A DNA stretch of 64,000 nt from Streptomyces diacarni (GTDB lineage: Bacteria > Actinomycetota > Actinomycetes > Streptomycetales > Streptomycetaceae): NCBI RefSeq assembly GCF_003323715.1, contig NZ_QOIN01000028.1:372001-436000 (forward strand). The letters run 5' to 3'. Each line of letters starts with the position of its first letter. Positions within the stretch are counted from its first letter, which is position 1. A model generated the notes under the pieces. That model saw nothing but the letters and a program-made list of their open reading frames with translations. It was not told the DNA's origin and ran no database searches. The position numbers were made by a program, and so were the translations under genes. This document shows positions 33,561 to 45,938 of the stretch, piece by piece.

Positions 33561-34493
33561 GTGTCAACTCCGTCCACCACCCCAGCTTCCTCGGACTCCG
33601 CAGCGGTCCGGCCCGAGACCGGCACGGCCCGCGTCAAGCGGGGCATGGCCGAACAGCTCAAGGGCGGCGTGATCATGGACGTCGTCACCCCGGAGCAGGC
33701 GAAGATCGCCGAGGACTCCGGCGCCGTCGCCGTCATGGCGCTGGAGCGCGTCCCGGCCGACATCCGCAAGGACGGCGGCGTCGCCCGGATGTCCGACCCC
33801 GACATGATCGAGGGCATCATCGCCGCCGTCTCCATCCCGGTGATGGCCAAGTCCCGCATCGGCCACCTCGTCGAGGCGCAGGTCCTCCAGGCGCTCGGCG
33901 TCGACTACATCGACGAGTCCGAGGTCCTCACCCCCGCCGACGAGGTCAACCACAGCGACAAGTTCGCCTTCACCACGCCCTTCGTCTGCGGCGCCACCAA
34001 CCTCGGGGAGGCGCTGCGGCGCATCGCCGAGGGCGCGGCCATGATCCGCTCCAAGGGCGAGGCGGGCACCGGCAACGTCGTCGAGGCCGTCCGGCACATG
34101 CGCCAGATCAGGAGCGAGATCGGCAAGCTGACCGTCCTGGACGGCAACGAGCTCTACGCCGCCGCCAAGGAACTGCGCGCCCCCTACGAGCTGGTCAAGG
34201 AGGTCGCTGTCGCGGGCAGGCTGCCGGTCGTCCTCTTCTCCGCGGGCGGCGTGGCCACCCCGGCGGACGCGGCGCTGATGCGGCAGCTCGGTGCGGAGGG
34301 TGTCTTCGTCGGCTCCGGCATCTTCAAATCCGGTGACCCCGCCAAGCGCGCCGCCGCCATCGTGAAGGCCACCACCTTCTTCGACGACCCCAAGATCATC
34401 GCGGACGCCTCGCGCGGCCTCGGCGAAGCCATGGTCGGCATCAACTGCGACACGCTCCCCGAGACCGAGCGCTACGCGTCGCGGGGCTGGTGA
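33561..34493 (+). CDS. pdxS: pyridoxal 5'-phosphate synthase, PdxS subunit
   Basis: A 310-residue (beta/alpha)8 barrel that makes PLP from ribose 5-phosphate, glyceraldehyde 3-phosphate and ammonia supplied by PdxT. Conserved parts are [15 protein letters not shown] (Schiff-base aspartate region), [20 protein letters not shown] with the essential lysine, [19 protein letters not shown] and FVGSGIFKS. About 25 disordered residues precede the core. GTG 33561 follows a GAGG site. PdxT is encoded next. Confidence 0.97.
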   Translation: MSTPSTTPASSDSAAVRPETGTARVKRGMAEQLKGGVIMDVVTPEQAKIAEDSGAVAVMALERVPADIRKDGGVARMSDPDMIEGIIAAVSIPVMAKSRIGHLVEAQVLQALGVDYIDESEVLTPADEVNHSDKFAFTTPFVCGATNLGEALRRIAEGAAMIRSKGEAGTGNVVEAVRHMRQIRSEIGKLTVLDGNELYAAAKELRAPYELVKEVAVAGRLPVVLFSAGGVATPADAALMRQLGAEGVFVGSGIFKSGDPAKRAAAIVKATTFFDDPKIIADASRGLGEAMVGINCDTLPETERYASRGW

Positions 34494-34541
34494 CCCACAG
34501 GGCGGGACCCGGCACCCGACCTGGGAAGGACCGTGAGCATC

Positions 34542-35132
34542 ATGGCTGAGCCGACCATCGGCGTCCTGGCCCTCCAAGGCGACGTCCGCGAACACCTGGC
34601 CGCCCTCGCGGCGGCTGGGGCGCGGCCCCTGCGGGTGCGCCGCCCGCAGGAGCTGGACGACGTGGCGGGCCTCGTCGTCCCCGGCGGCGAGTCCACCACG
34701 ATCAGCAAGCTCGCCACCGCCTTCGGCCTGATGGCCCCGCTCCGCGAGCGGGTGGCGGGCGGCATGCCCGCCTACGGCTCGTGCGCCGGGATGATCATGC
34801 TGGCGGACAAGATTCTCGACCCCCGTTCGGGACAGGAGACGGTGGGCGGCATCGACATGATCGTCCGCCGCAACGCCTTCGGGCGGCAGAACGAGTCGTT
34901 CGAGGCGGCCGTCGAGATGGCGGGCGTCGACGGCGGCCCTGTGGAGGGCGTTTTCATCCGCGCCCCCTGGGTCGAGTCCACGGGCGCGGCGACGGAGACG
35001 CTGGCTGCCTATGAGGGGCACCCGGTGGCCGTCCGCCAGGGCAACCTGCTGGCCACCGCCTTCCACCCGGAGTTGACCGGTGACCACCGGGTGCACGCGC
35101 TGTTCACGCGGATGGTGCGGGGAGCGGCGTGA
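34542..35132 (+). CDS. pdxT: pyridoxal 5'-phosphate synthase, glutaminase subunit PdxT
   Basis: A 196-residue class I glutamine amidotransferase that passes ammonia to PdxS. The nucleophile is in [12 protein letters not shown], the oxyanion segment is [13 protein letters not shown], and the catalytic His-Glu pair is in [12 protein letters not shown] 34542 was preferred because GGAAGGA (34524-34530) is 11 bases upstream; GTG 34533 in the same frame is only 2 bases away from it. It is 48 bases after pdxS and surely forms one operon with it. Confidence 0.95.
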   Translation: MAEPTIGVLALQGDVREHLAALAAAGARPLRVRRPQELDDVAGLVVPGGESTTISKLATAFGLMAPLRERVAGGMPAYGSCAGMIMLADKILDPRSGQETVGGIDMIVRRNAFGRQNESFEAAVEMAGVDGGPVEGVFIRAPWVESTGAATETLAAYEGHPVAVRQGNLLATAFHPELTGDHRVHALFTRMVRGAA

Positions 35133-35241
35133 GCGCGACGCGCCAGGGGTGCGGAGCCCGCGAAGGGGAAGTGAGCACAACCAGCCGCTGACGGTAGGAT
35201 CTGCGCGTCGTAAGAAGTCGGGACTGTGAAGGAGCGAGGCT

Positions 35242-35994
35242 GTGTCCGGCCACTCTAAGTGGGCAACCACCAAGCACAAGAAGGCCGTGATCGATGCCAA
35301 GCGCGGCAAGCTCTTCGCGAAGCTGATCAAGAACGTCGAGGTCGCGGCGAGGATGGGCGGCGCCGACCCGGAGGGCAACCCGACCCTCTACGACGCCATC
35401 CAGAAGGCGAAGAAGCAGTCGGTTCCCAACAAGAACATCGACAGCGCGGTCAAGCGCGGCGCGGGTCTGGAAGCCGGTGGCGCCGAGTACGAGACGATCA
35501 TGTACGAGGGCTACGGCCCCAACGGCGTGGCCGTCCTCGTCGAGTGCCTGACGGACAACCGCAACCGCGCCGCGTCCGACGTCCGCGTCGCCATGACCCG
35601 CAACGGCGGCTCGATGGCGGACCCGGGTTCGGTGTCGTACCTGTTCAACCGCAAGGGCGTCGTCATCGTCCCCAAGAACGGCCGCGGTGAGGACGACGTG
35701 CTCGCCGCCGTGCTCGAAGCGGGCGTCGAGGAGGTCAACGACCTCGGTGAGAACTTCGAGGTGATCAGCGAGGCGACCGACCTCGTCGACGTGCGCACCG
35801 CGCTCGTCGACGCCGGGATCGACTACGACTCCGCCGAGGCCAGCTTCGTCCCCAGCATGCAGGTCGAACTGGACGAGGAGGGCGCGCGCAAGATCTTCAA
35901 GCTGATCGACGCGCTCGACGACAGCGACGACGTGCAGAACGTCTTCGCCAACTTCGACGTCCCGGACGACGTGATGGCGAAGGTCGACGCGTAG
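35242..35994 (+). CDS. yebC: YebC/PmpR-family protein (TACO1 homologue)
   Basis: A 250-residue member of the YebC family, with the typical opening [20 protein letters not shown] and core [38 protein letters not shown] and [17 protein letters not shown]. Older annotations call these transcription regulators; recent work on relatives links them to translation of proline-rich stretches. GTG 35242 follows AAGGAG. It precedes ruvC in many actinobacteria and proteobacteria, as here. Confidence 0.95.
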   Translation: MSGHSKWATTKHKKAVIDAKRGKLFAKLIKNVEVAARMGGADPEGNPTLYDAIQKAKKQSVPNKNIDSAVKRGAGLEAGGAEYETIMYEGYGPNGVAVLVECLTDNRNRAASDVRVAMTRNGGSMADPGSVSYLFNRKGVVIVPKNGRGEDDVLAAVLEAGVEEVNDLGENFEVISEATDLVDVRTALVDAGIDYDSAEASFVPSMQVELDEEGARKIFKLIDALDDSDDVQNVFANFDVPDDVMAKVDA

Positions 35995-36050
35995 CGCTGC
36001 GCACGGTCCGGGCAGCGGTCCGGACCGACGATCACGGCACAGGCTCCAGG

Positions 36051-36081
36051 CGGCCCGGCGGAGACACCTTCCGCCGGGCCG
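36051..36081 (+). terminator. terminator hairpin after yebC
   Basis: CGGCCCGGCGGA (36051-36062) pairs perfectly with TCCGCCGGGCCG (36070-36081) around a 7-base loop, between yebC and ruvC. Confidence 0.7.
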
Positions 36082-36167
36082 TCGGCTCATGTCGGTGCTC
36101 CCCGATAACCTGCGGGAACACGGACACGGATGATCACCGAGAGCGGAGCGCGGAAGGGGGGACGGCG

Positions 36168-36740
36168 GTGCGCGTGCTGGGAGTCGACCCGGGGCTGACC
36201 CGCTGCGGCGTCGGCGTGGTCGAGGGCGTCGCGGGCCGGCAGCTGACCATGGCGGGAGTCGGGGTGATCCGCACGCCCGCCGAGGCGGAGGTCCCCGACC
36301 GGCTGGTGCTCATCGAGCGGGGCCTGGAGGAGTGGCTGGAGACCCACCGCCCCGAAGCGGTCGCGGTGGAGCGCGTGTTCACCCAGCACAACGTCCGCAC
36401 CGTCATGGGCACGGCCCAGGCCAGCGCCGTGGCCATGCTGTGCGCGGCCAGACGGGGACTCCCGGTCGCGCTGCACACACCCAGCGAGGTCAAGGCCGCC
36501 GTCACCGGCTCGGGGCGCGCAGAGAAGGCCCAGGTCGGCGCGATGGTGACCCGTGTGCTGCGGCTCGCCGCGCCGCCCAAACCCGCGGACGCGGCGGACG
36601 CGCTGGCGCTGGCGATCTGCCACATCTGGCGCGGCCCGGCGAGCAACCGCCTCCAGCAGGCCGCCGCACGGCACTCCCCTTCCGCACCCCGTACGCCGCA
36701 CAGGAACCGCACGCAGCACCAGAAAGGCACCGTTCGATGA
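36168..36740 (+). CDS. ruvC: Holliday junction resolvase RuvC
   Basis: A 190-residue endonuclease that cuts Holliday junctions as a dimer. The acidic active-site residues are in [12 protein letters not shown] (first Asp), [10 protein letters not shown] (Glu) and the C-terminal [12 protein letters not shown]. About 30 extra basic residues follow the usual end. GTG 36168 is the conserved start. The stop overlaps the ruvA start (ATGA). Confidence 0.97.
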   Translation: MRVLGVDPGLTRCGVGVVEGVAGRQLTMAGVGVIRTPAEAEVPDRLVLIERGLEEWLETHRPEAVAVERVFTQHNVRTVMGTAQASAVAMLCAARRGLPVALHTPSEVKAAVTGSGRAEKAQVGAMVTRVLRLAAPPKPADAADALALAICHIWRGPASNRLQQAAARHSPSAPRTPHRNRTQHQKGTVR

Positions 36741-37354
36741 TCGCCTTCGTCTCAGGGCCTGTCGCCGCTCTCGGCCCCGACTCCGCCGTGATCGAGGTCG
36801 GCGGAGTCGGCATGGCCCTCCAGTGCACGCCGGGCACGCTGGCCGGGCTGCGGATGGGCGAGCCCGCCCGCCTGGCCACCTCGCTCGTCGTGCGCGAGGA
36901 CTCACTGACCCTCTACGGCTTCGCGCAGGACGACGAACGGCAGGTCTTCGAACTGCTCCAGACGGCCAGCGGGGTGGGGCCGCGGCTGGCGCAGGCCATG
37001 CTCGCGGTGCACAGCCCCGAGGCGCTGCGGGTCGCCGTCGCCGGCGGGGACGAGAAGGCGCTGACCGCCGTGCCCGGCATCGGCAAGAAGGGCGCGCAGA
37101 AGCTGCTGCTGGAGCTGAAGGACAGGATCGGCCCGCCGCTGGGCACGGCCGCTGCCCCGCGGGCCGGCTCCGCCTCACCCGCCGCCGGCTGGCGGGAGCA
37201 ACTCCACGCGGCCCTCGTCGGGTTGGGTTACGCCACCCGTGAGGCGGACGACGCCGTCGTGGCCGTCGCGCCGCAGGCCGAGGCGGACGGAGCTTCACCC
37301 GATGTGGGGGTTCTGCTGAAGTCCGCCCTCCAGTCGCTGAACCGGGCACGGTGA
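36737..37354 (+). CDS. ruvA: Holliday junction branch migration protein RuvA
   Basis: A 205-residue junction-binding protein. Domain I is [25 protein letters not shown]. Domain II has two helix-hairpin-helix motifs ([36 protein letters not shown]). After a flexible linker, domain III ([20 protein letters not shown]) contacts RuvB. ATG 36737 overlaps the ruvC stop, so translation is coupled. Confidence 0.97.
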   Translation: MIAFVSGPVAALGPDSAVIEVGGVGMALQCTPGTLAGLRMGEPARLATSLVVREDSLTLYGFAQDDERQVFELLQTASGVGPRLAQAMLAVHSPEALRVAVAGGDEKALTAVPGIGKKGAQKLLLELKDRIGPPLGTAAAPRAGSASPAAGWREQLHAALVGLGYATREADDAVVAVAPQAEADGASPDVGVLLKSALQSLNRAR

Positions 37355-37358
37355 CGTC

Positions 37359-38417
37359 ATGACGCACGAGGACCGACTGGTGGACGCCCAGGTCGAGGAC
37401 GAAGAGCAGGCGGTGGAGGCCGCCCTGCGCCCCAAGGAGCTGGGGGAGTTCATCGGGCAGCCCAAGGTGCGCGAGCAGCTGGATCTGGTGCTGCGGGCGG
37501 CGAGAGCGCGCGGCGGCACGGCCGATCATGTGCTGCTGTCGGGCGCTCCCGGGCTCGGCAAGACGACACTGTCCATGATCATCGCAGCGGAGATGGGCGC
37601 CCCCATCCGCATCACCTCGGGCCCCGCCATCCAGCACGCGGGGGACCTCGCCTCGATCCTCTCCTCCCTCCAGGAAGGCGAGGTCCTCTTCCTCGACGAG
37701 ATCCACCGGATGTCCCGTCCGGCCGAGGAGATGCTGTACATGGCCATGGAGGACTTCCGCGTCGACGTGATCGTCGGCAAGGGCCCCGGTGCCACGGCCA
37801 TTCCGCTGGAGCTGCCGCCGTTCACCCTCGTCGGCGCCACCACCAGGGCCGGGCTGCTGCCCCCTCCGCTGCGGGACCGCTTCGGCTTCACCGCGCACAT
37901 GGAGTTCTACGAGCCGGCCGAGCTGGAACAGGTGGTGCGCCGCTCGGCCCAGCTGCTGGAGGTGCACACCGATCCGGAGGGCGCCGTGGAGATCGCCGGG
38001 CGCTCCCGCGGCACGCCACGCATCGCCAACCGGCTGTTGCGCAGGGTCAGGGACTACGCACAGGTCAAGGCGGACGGTGTCATCACCCGACGGATCGCCT
38101 CCGCGGCGCTGGAGGTCTACGAGGTGGACGAGCGCGGCCTCGACCGGCTCGACCGCGCGGTGCTCGGCTCCCTGCTGAAGCTCTTCGGCGGCGGCCCCGT
38201 GGGGCTGTCCACGCTGGCCGTCGCGGTCGGCGAGGAGCGTGAGACAGTGGAGGAGGTGGCCGAGCCGTTCCTCGTGCGCGAGGGGCTGCTGGCCCGGACA
38301 CCGCGTGGCCGTGTCGCCACCCCCGCCGCATGGGCTCACCTGGGGCTCACCCCGCCTCAGCAGACCCCGTCGGGGGGTTCCGGAGGGCCTGGACAGCAGG
38401 GCCTGTTCGGAGGGTGA
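37359..38417 (+). CDS. ruvB: Holliday junction branch migration helicase RuvB
   Basis: A 352-residue AAA+ motor that drives branch migration with RuvA. Walker A is [11 protein letters not shown] near residue 62, Walker [10 protein letters not shown] near residue 111, sensor 1 [20 protein letters not shown], and the C-terminal winged helix contains [20 protein letters not shown]. The ATG is 4 bases after the ruvA stop. Confidence 0.98.
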   Translation: MTHEDRLVDAQVEDEEQAVEAALRPKELGEFIGQPKVREQLDLVLRAARARGGTADHVLLSGAPGLGKTTLSMIIAAEMGAPIRITSGPAIQHAGDLASILSSLQEGEVLFLDEIHRMSRPAEEMLYMAMEDFRVDVIVGKGPGATAIPLELPPFTLVGATTRAGLLPPPLRDRFGFTAHMEFYEPAELEQVVRRSAQLLEVHTDPEGAVEIAGRSRGTPRIANRLLRRVRDYAQVKADGVITRRIASAALEVYEVDERGLDRLDRAVLGSLLKLFGGGPVGLSTLAVAVGEERETVEEVAEPFLVREGLLARTPRGRVATPAAWAHLGLTPPQQTPSGGSGGPGQQGLFGG

Positions 38418-38464
38418 CGGTGCGTGTACGCGTCGGGCCAGGAACCTCGGTGCCATGCTTGACG

Positions 38465-38494
38465 TTGTTCCATCGGCGAAGGCTCGCTTAGACT
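38465..38494 (+). promoter_or_regulatory. promoter for yajC-secD-secF
   Basis: TTGTTC (38465-38470) and TAGACT (38489-38494) are separated by 18 bases and fit the main sigma factor. The transcript would start near 38501, leaving a leader of about 80 bases before yajC. Confidence 0.55.
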
Positions 38495-38580
38495 CCGCCG
38501 ACGCCCTCCCTCTGCGGAGGCCTGCCCACCCCGAATACCCAGGCCGCTGAGACGCGGCCATGCGAAGGAACTCTTCCGCC

Positions 38581-39129
38581 GTGGATCCTATTGCTCTGCT
38601 CCCGTTCATCGTGATCATCGGGGCCATGTTCCTGATGACCCGCTCCGCCAAGAAGAAGCAGCGTCAGGCCGCGCAGATGCGTGACCAGATGCAGCCCGGC
38701 ACGGGCATTCGGACCATCGGGGGTATGTACGCCGTCGTCAAGGAGATCCGGGAGGACACCGTCCTCGTGGAGATCGAGCCCGGCACGCACGCGCTGTTCG
38801 CCAAGAACGCCATCGGCGCCGTGCTCTCCGATGAGGAGTTCGACCGCATCACGAACGGTCCCGAGGGCGGGGAATTCGACGTCGACACGGTGGTTCCGGA
38901 CGACGCCTCCTCGCTGACCGAGGGCGGGGAGTCCTCCGACGCGAAGCTGGACCTCGCCAAGAAGGGCCCCGAGGACGGCGAGCCCGCCGAGTCCGCCGAG
39001 GGCAAGGACGCGGACGAGGAGGAGGCGAGGGCCGCCGAGTCGTCCACGGAGCCGGAGGCCGAGAAGGCCAAGGCCGACACCGCCGAGTCCAAGGACCGCA
39101 AGCGGGACGAAGACGCCGACTCCAAGTAA
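38581..39129 (+). CDS. yajC: preprotein translocase subunit YajC
   Basis: A 182-residue accessory subunit of SecDF. One N-terminal membrane helix, LLPFIVIIGAMFLMT, is followed by basic RSAKKKQRQAAQ and the conserved GTGIRTIGGMYAVVKEI core. A C-terminal tail of about 80 residues is Glu/Asp/Lys-rich and disordered, unlike the roughly 110-residue E. coli protein. GTG 38581 was chosen because GAAGGAA lies 10 bases upstream and MDPIALLPF matches the family start; ATG 38560 is the longer alternative. Confidence 0.92.
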   Translation: MDPIALLPFIVIIGAMFLMTRSAKKKQRQAAQMRDQMQPGTGIRTIGGMYAVVKEIREDTVLVEIEPGTHALFAKNAIGAVLSDEEFDRITNGPEGGEFDVDTVVPDDASSLTEGGESSDAKLDLAKKGPEDGEPAESAEGKDADEEEARAAESSTEPEAEKAKADTAESKDRKRDEDADSK

Positions 39130-39305
39130 GGTCGGCGCCGCCGGGCCGGGCACGACCCGACCGCAGGCCGGGGCACCGCCCTGGCCGAACGGGAGCCCAG
39201 GGCCCGGCGGCGTAGCACGTCCACAGACCACTTCGCGCGCCGCTGTGCCGCGCCCGGCCGAACTCGCGGGGCGGCACGGGCGGTTGGACAGGGAGAATCG
39301 AGAAG

Positions 39306-41132
39306 GTGGCAGCACCGAAGAGGGGCCGCAAGGCCTCCGGCGCCATGGGGAGGCCGTGGCGCTCCCTAGTGCTCATTTTGCTGGTCATGGCCGGGCTGGT
39401 CGCGGGGATGTTCGTCTCCGGCCACAAGTCTCCGCGGCTGGGTATCGACCTCGCGGGCGGTACCAGCATCACGCTTGAGGCCAAGAACCAGCCCGGCAAG
39501 CCCAACGCGATCAACAAGACCAACATGGACACCGCTGTCGGCATCATCGAGCAGCGTGTCAACGGTCTTGGTGTGTCGGAGGCCGAGGTCCAGACCCAGG
39601 GCGATCGGCACATCATCGTCAACATCCCCAAGGGCACCAACTCCCAGCAGGCGCGCGAGCAGGTGGGCACCACGGCCCAGCTCTCCTTCCGCCCCGTGCT
39701 GACGCTCGCTCAGGTCGGTAAGGGCAAGCAGCCACAGCCCAATCCGTCGTCGTCCGGCTCCGGAAAGAAGTCCGACAAGGGCACGGACGAGAGCACGGAC
39801 AAGGGCTCCGGCGAGAGCGCGGACAAGGGCGGGGACAAGGGCTCCGGCGAGAGCGCGGACAAGGGTTCGGGTCAGGAAGGCGGACAGGGCGGGCAGGGCC
39901 GCGCCGTCACCGAGGGCCTGACCGCCAAGACCGCTCCGCAAGACCCCACTCCGACGCCGACCAAGTCCGGCGGCAAGAAGGAGACCCCCGACCCCTCGAC
40001 GCCGCCGCAGCAGCCGCAGCAGCCCGGGGTCCCGGCCGACGTCGCCAAGAAGCTCAACGCGCTGGACTGCGGCTCCAAGGAAGCCCGCGCCAAGGCCAGC
40101 GAGAAGGCCGCCGCCTCCAAGGGCTCGCAGCCGATCGTCGCCTGTGACGCCAAGGAACCGATCAAGTACGCGCTCGGTCCCGTCGCCGTCCAGGGCAAGA
40201 ACGTCGACAAGGCGAAGGCGGTCTTCGACCAGCAGCGCAGCCAGTGGATCGTCCAGATGTCGTTCAACGGCAAGGGCTCCGACCAGTTCGGCGACATCAC
40301 CGGCAAGCTCTCGAAGAAGCCGCAGCCGCAGAACCAGTTCGCCATCACGCTGGACGGCCAGGTCCAGTCCGCGCCGACCGTGCGCGAGAAGCTGACCAAC
40401 AACGCGGAGATCTCCGGCAGCTTCACCCAGGAGTCCGCGCAGGAGTTGGGCAACATCCTCTCCTACGGTGCGCTGCCGCTCTCCTTCGAGGAGTCCGACG
40501 TCACCACCGTCACCGCCGCGCTGGGCAGCGACCAGCTGACGGCCGGTCTGATCGCGGGCGCCATCGGTCTCGGCCTGGTGATCCTCTACCTGCTCTTCTA
40601 CTACCGGGGTCTGTCGTTCATCGCGGTCCTGAGCCTGCTGGTCTCCGCCGTCCTGACCTACGCGATCATGACGCTGCTGGGCCCGGCGATGGGCTTCGCG
40701 CTGAACCTGCCGGCGGTCTGCGGCGCCATCGTCGCCATCGGCATCACGGCCGACTCGTTCATCGTCTACTTCGAACGCATCAGAGACGAAGTGCGCGAGG
40801 GCCGTACGCTGCGCCCCGCGGTCCAGCGTGCCTGGCCGCGTGCCCGGCGCACGATCCTGGTGGCGGACTTCGTCTCGTTCCTCGCCGCCGTGGTGCTGTT
40901 CATCACCACCGTCGGCAAGGTGCAGGGCTTCGCGTTCACGCTGGGCCTCACCACCGCACTCGACGTCGTCGTCGTCTTCTTCTTCACCAAGCCGGTCATG
41001 ACGTTGCTCGCCCGCAGGAAGTTCTTCTCCGACGGCCACCCCTGGTCGGGACTCGACCCCAAGCGGCTCGGAGCCAGGCCACCCCTGCGGCGCGGCCGGC
41101 GCACCGTCAGCACCGACACGAAGGAGGCGTGA
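39306..41132 (+). CDS. secD: protein translocase subunit SecD
   Basis: A 608-residue RND-type membrane protein that, with SecF, uses the proton gradient to complete export through SecYEG. The first helix (LVLILLVMAGLVAGMFVSG) and P1 motif LGIDLAGGTSITLEA are followed by the periplasmic P1 head, interrupted by an insert near residues 140-245 rich in Ser/Gly/Lys/Asp repeats and Pro. The C-terminal five-helix part includes ALGSDQLTAGLIAGAIGLG, GITADSFIVYFERIRDEVREG and VADFVSFLAAVVLF. The start is GTG 39306 behind GGGAGAA. Confidence 0.97.
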   Translation: MAAPKRGRKASGAMGRPWRSLVLILLVMAGLVAGMFVSGHKSPRLGIDLAGGTSITLEAKNQPGKPNAINKTNMDTAVGIIEQRVNGLGVSEAEVQTQGDRHIIVNIPKGTNSQQAREQVGTTAQLSFRPVLTLAQVGKGKQPQPNPSSSGSGKKSDKGTDESTDKGSGESADKGGDKGSGESADKGSGQEGGQGGQGRAVTEGLTAKTAPQDPTPTPTKSGGKKETPDPSTPPQQPQQPGVPADVAKKLNALDCGSKEARAKASEKAAASKGSQPIVACDAKEPIKYALGPVAVQGKNVDKAKAVFDQQRSQWIVQMSFNGKGSDQFGDITGKLSKKPQPQNQFAITLDGQVQSAPTVREKLTNNAEISGSFTQESAQELGNILSYGALPLSFEESDVTTVTAALGSDQLTAGLIAGAIGLGLVILYLLFYYRGLSFIAVLSLLVSAVLTYAIMTLLGPAMGFALNLPAVCGAIVAIGITADSFIVYFERIRDEVREGRTLRPAVQRAWPRARRTILVADFVSFLAAVVLFITTVGKVQGFAFTLGLTTALDVVVVFFFTKPVMTLLARRKFFSDGHPWSGLDPKRLGARPPLRRGRRTVSTDTKEA

Positions 41133-41133
41133 G

Positions 41134-42258
41134 ATGTCCCGTCTCGGCAATCTCGGCGCCCGGCTCTACCGCGGCGAGGTCGGCTACGACTTCATCGGGC
41201 ACCGCAAGATCTGGTACGCCGTCTCGATCCTGATCACCATCACGGCGATCGTCGGGCTCGTCGTCCGCGGCCTCCACATGGGTATCGAGTTCGAGGGCGG
41301 CGCCGTCTTCACGACGCCCAAGACGACCGCCTCCGTGCAGCAGACCACGGACACCGCGGAGAAGGTCTCCGGCCACCAGGCCATCGTCCAGGCGCTCGGC
41401 GACGGCGGGAAGCGCATCCAGATCGCCGAGGTCGACACCAAGACCTCCACCGAGGTCAAGAAGAAGCTGGCCGAGGAGCTCAAGGTCGACCCGAACAAGG
41501 TCGACGCCCAGCTGGTCGGACCGAGCTGGGGCGAGCAGATCGCCAACAAGGCGTGGCAGGGGCTGGGGATCTTCATGATCCTCGTGGTGCTCTATCTCGC
41601 CATCGCCTTCGAGTGGCGGATGGCAGTGGCCGCCCTCATCGCCCTCATCCACGACATCACCATCACCGTCGGTGTCTACTCGCTCGTCGGATTCGAGGTC
41701 ACACCAGGCACCGTGATCGGTCTGCTGACGATCCTCGGCTACTCGCTCTACGACACGGTCGTCGTCTTCGACGGCCTGAGAGAGAGCAGTAAGAACGTCA
41801 CCAAGCAGACCAAGTCCACCTACAGCGAGATCGCCAACCGCAGTATCAACGGCACGCTGGTGCGTTCCATCAACACCACCGTCGTCGCGCTGCTGCCGGT
41901 GGCGGGCCTGCTGTTCATCGGTGGCGGCATGCTCGGTGGCGGCATGCTCAACGACATCGCGCTCTCCCTGTTCGTCGGTCTGGCCGCGGGCGCCTACTCC
42001 TCGATCTTCATCGCCACGCCGCTGGTCTCCGACCTCAAGTCGCGCACGCCGGAGATGAAGGCCCTGTCCAGGCGCGTGCACACCAAGCGGGCCAAGGCGG
42101 CGGAGCGCGAGTCGCACGAGCAGGACGGAGCGGACGACGACGGCGACGAGGACGGCCCTGGCGCCGAGCGCGACGGGCGTACCGCCGCCGCGGTCTCAGG
42201 GCAGCGGCGGCAGCCCCCCGCGCGCGGGCGCGGCAAGCCGTCCGGAAGGCGCAGGTGA
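41134..42258 (+). CDS. secF: protein translocase subunit SecF
   Basis: A 374-residue partner of SecD with six membrane helices. The GIEFEGGAVF motif is in the first exported loop; later motifs are LIHDITITVGVYSLVGFEV, LTILGYSLYDTVVVFDGLRE and RSINTTVVALLPVAGLLFIG. The C-terminal tail is long, charged and disordered (SHEQDGADDDGDEDG). ATG 41134 follows AAGGAGG, which overlaps the end of secD one base away, so the two are co-translated. Confidence 0.97.
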   Translation: MSRLGNLGARLYRGEVGYDFIGHRKIWYAVSILITITAIVGLVVRGLHMGIEFEGGAVFTTPKTTASVQQTTDTAEKVSGHQAIVQALGDGGKRIQIAEVDTKTSTEVKKKLAEELKVDPNKVDAQLVGPSWGEQIANKAWQGLGIFMILVVLYLAIAFEWRMAVAALIALIHDITITVGVYSLVGFEVTPGTVIGLLTILGYSLYDTVVVFDGLRESSKNVTKQTKSTYSEIANRSINGTLVRSINTTVVALLPVAGLLFIGGGMLGGGMLNDIALSLFVGLAAGAYSSIFIATPLVSDLKSRTPEMKALSRRVHTKRAKAAERESHEQDGADDDGDEDGPGAERDGRTAAAVSGQRRQPPARGRGKPSGRRR

Positions 42259-42261
42259 GCG

Positions 42262-42837
42262 GTGGGTACGCGCGAGTCATCCACCGCCTCGCAGCTCCCC
42301 GCCGGTGTGCGGGAGCTGCTGGCCGACCGGATCCACGACGTGGCCGACTACCCCAAGCCCGGGGTGATGTTCAAGGACATCACCCCGCTGCTGGCCGACC
42401 CTGAGGCGTTCTCCGTCCTCACGGACGTGCTGGCCGGGATCGCACGGGAACACGGCGCCACCAAGATCGTCGGCCTGGAGGCGCGCGGCTTCATCCTGGG
42501 AGCGCCCACGGCGGTCCGCGCCGGGGTCGGCTTCGTGCCCGTCCGCAAGTCGGGCAAGCTCCCCGGGGCCACGCTTACCCAGGCGTACGACCTCGAGTAC
42601 GGCAGCGCCCGGATCGAGGTCCATGCCGAGGGGCTCACCGAGGGCGACCGGGTGCTGGTGGTCGACGATGTGCTCGCCACCGGCGGGACCGCCGAGGCCT
42701 CCGTGCAGCTCCTGCGGCGTACCGGCGCCGAGGTCGTCGGCCTCGCCGTGCTGCTGGAGCTCGGCTTCCTGGAAGGACGCGGCAGGGTCGAGCGCGCTCT
42801 CGCGGGCGCGCCACTGGACGCCCTGCTCGCCGTCTGA
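42262..42837 (+). CDS. apt: adenine phosphoribosyltransferase
   Basis: A 191-residue purine-salvage enzyme that joins adenine to PRPP to give AMP. It has the family opening [41 protein letters not shown], and the PRPP-binding [19 protein letters not shown] 42262 is 3 bases past the secF stop. The secF-apt-relA order is conserved among actinobacteria. Confidence 0.96.
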   Translation: MGTRESSTASQLPAGVRELLADRIHDVADYPKPGVMFKDITPLLADPEAFSVLTDVLAGIAREHGATKIVGLEARGFILGAPTAVRAGVGFVPVRKSGKLPGATLTQAYDLEYGSARIEVHAEGLTEGDRVLVVDDVLATGGTAEASVQLLRRTGAEVVGLAVLLELGFLEGRGRVERALAGAPLDALLAV

Positions 42838-42885
42838 GCGGCCCGCGCCCCGCTGTCCGCGGCGGCGGTACGAGGCGGCGGTACA

Positions 42886-42935
42886 AGGCGGCCCCCCCCC
42901 CGACACGTCGCCGGACGGCGGGGAGGCCGCCTGTC
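42886..42935 (+). terminator. apt terminator region with a C10 tract
   Basis: AGGCGGCC at 42886-42893 can pair with GGCCGCCT at 42928-42935. A run of ten C (42892-42901) starts in the left arm, the longest homopolymer I noticed in the window. It is a plausible terminator in the apt-relA gap. Confidence 0.4.
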
Positions 42936-43024
42936 GTCGTCTCCACCCCGCTCCGAGAGGAGGTCCCGCCCCCTCCGAGGAGTTCCCACCCCCCTTCGAG
43001 GAGGGGCCGCGCCGCCGGGATGGC

Positions 43025-43030
43025 TACCAT
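43025..43030 (+). promoter_or_regulatory. -10 box TACCAT for relA
   Basis: TACCAT would start transcription near 43037, downstream of the earliest in-frame ATG (43020), which supports the TTG start at 43065. No good -35 is visible. Confidence 0.45.
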
Positions 43031-43064
43031 GGCAGTCGGACCTGGGGTCGACCGAGGAGTGCTC

Positions 43065-45665
<2,601 letters not shown>

Positions 45666-45751
45666 GCCGACCGAACGCTGTGGTGCGGCTCGTCGGCCGG
45701 CCCGCCGGACCCTCGCCGCTGTGGCCGCGCGCCGTCGCGGCGGCCAGGACC

Positions 45752-45817
45752 CGGGGGCTCCGCCCCCGAACACCCACCGGGGCTCCGCCCCGAGGGCGGG
45801 GGCTGACGGCCCCCGCC
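45752..45817 (+). terminator. three consecutive hairpins downstream of relA
   Basis: CGGGGGC/GCCCCCG (45752-45768), CGGGGC/GCCCCG (45778-45792) and GGCGGGGGC/GCCCCCGCC (45795-45817) form three adjacent stem-loops, the first two with TCC loops. They separate relA from the convergent DUF349 gene and can terminate both. Confidence 0.6.
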
Positions 45818-45938
45818 TCCCTTGTCCGCCGCTACGGCGCACCACCACACGGTGAGTGTCCGGCGGCATGGCGGACGCTCTCGGCCCAAGCGTTCGGCGC
45901 CCCGCCAGGGCCAGAGGCGTTCGACCGCCCCGCCAGGG

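Noticed and set aside
42840..43020. 6C RNA or riboswitch in the apt-relA gap
   Set aside because: The C runs do not fall in two paired loops, and the rest folds as imperfect repeats.
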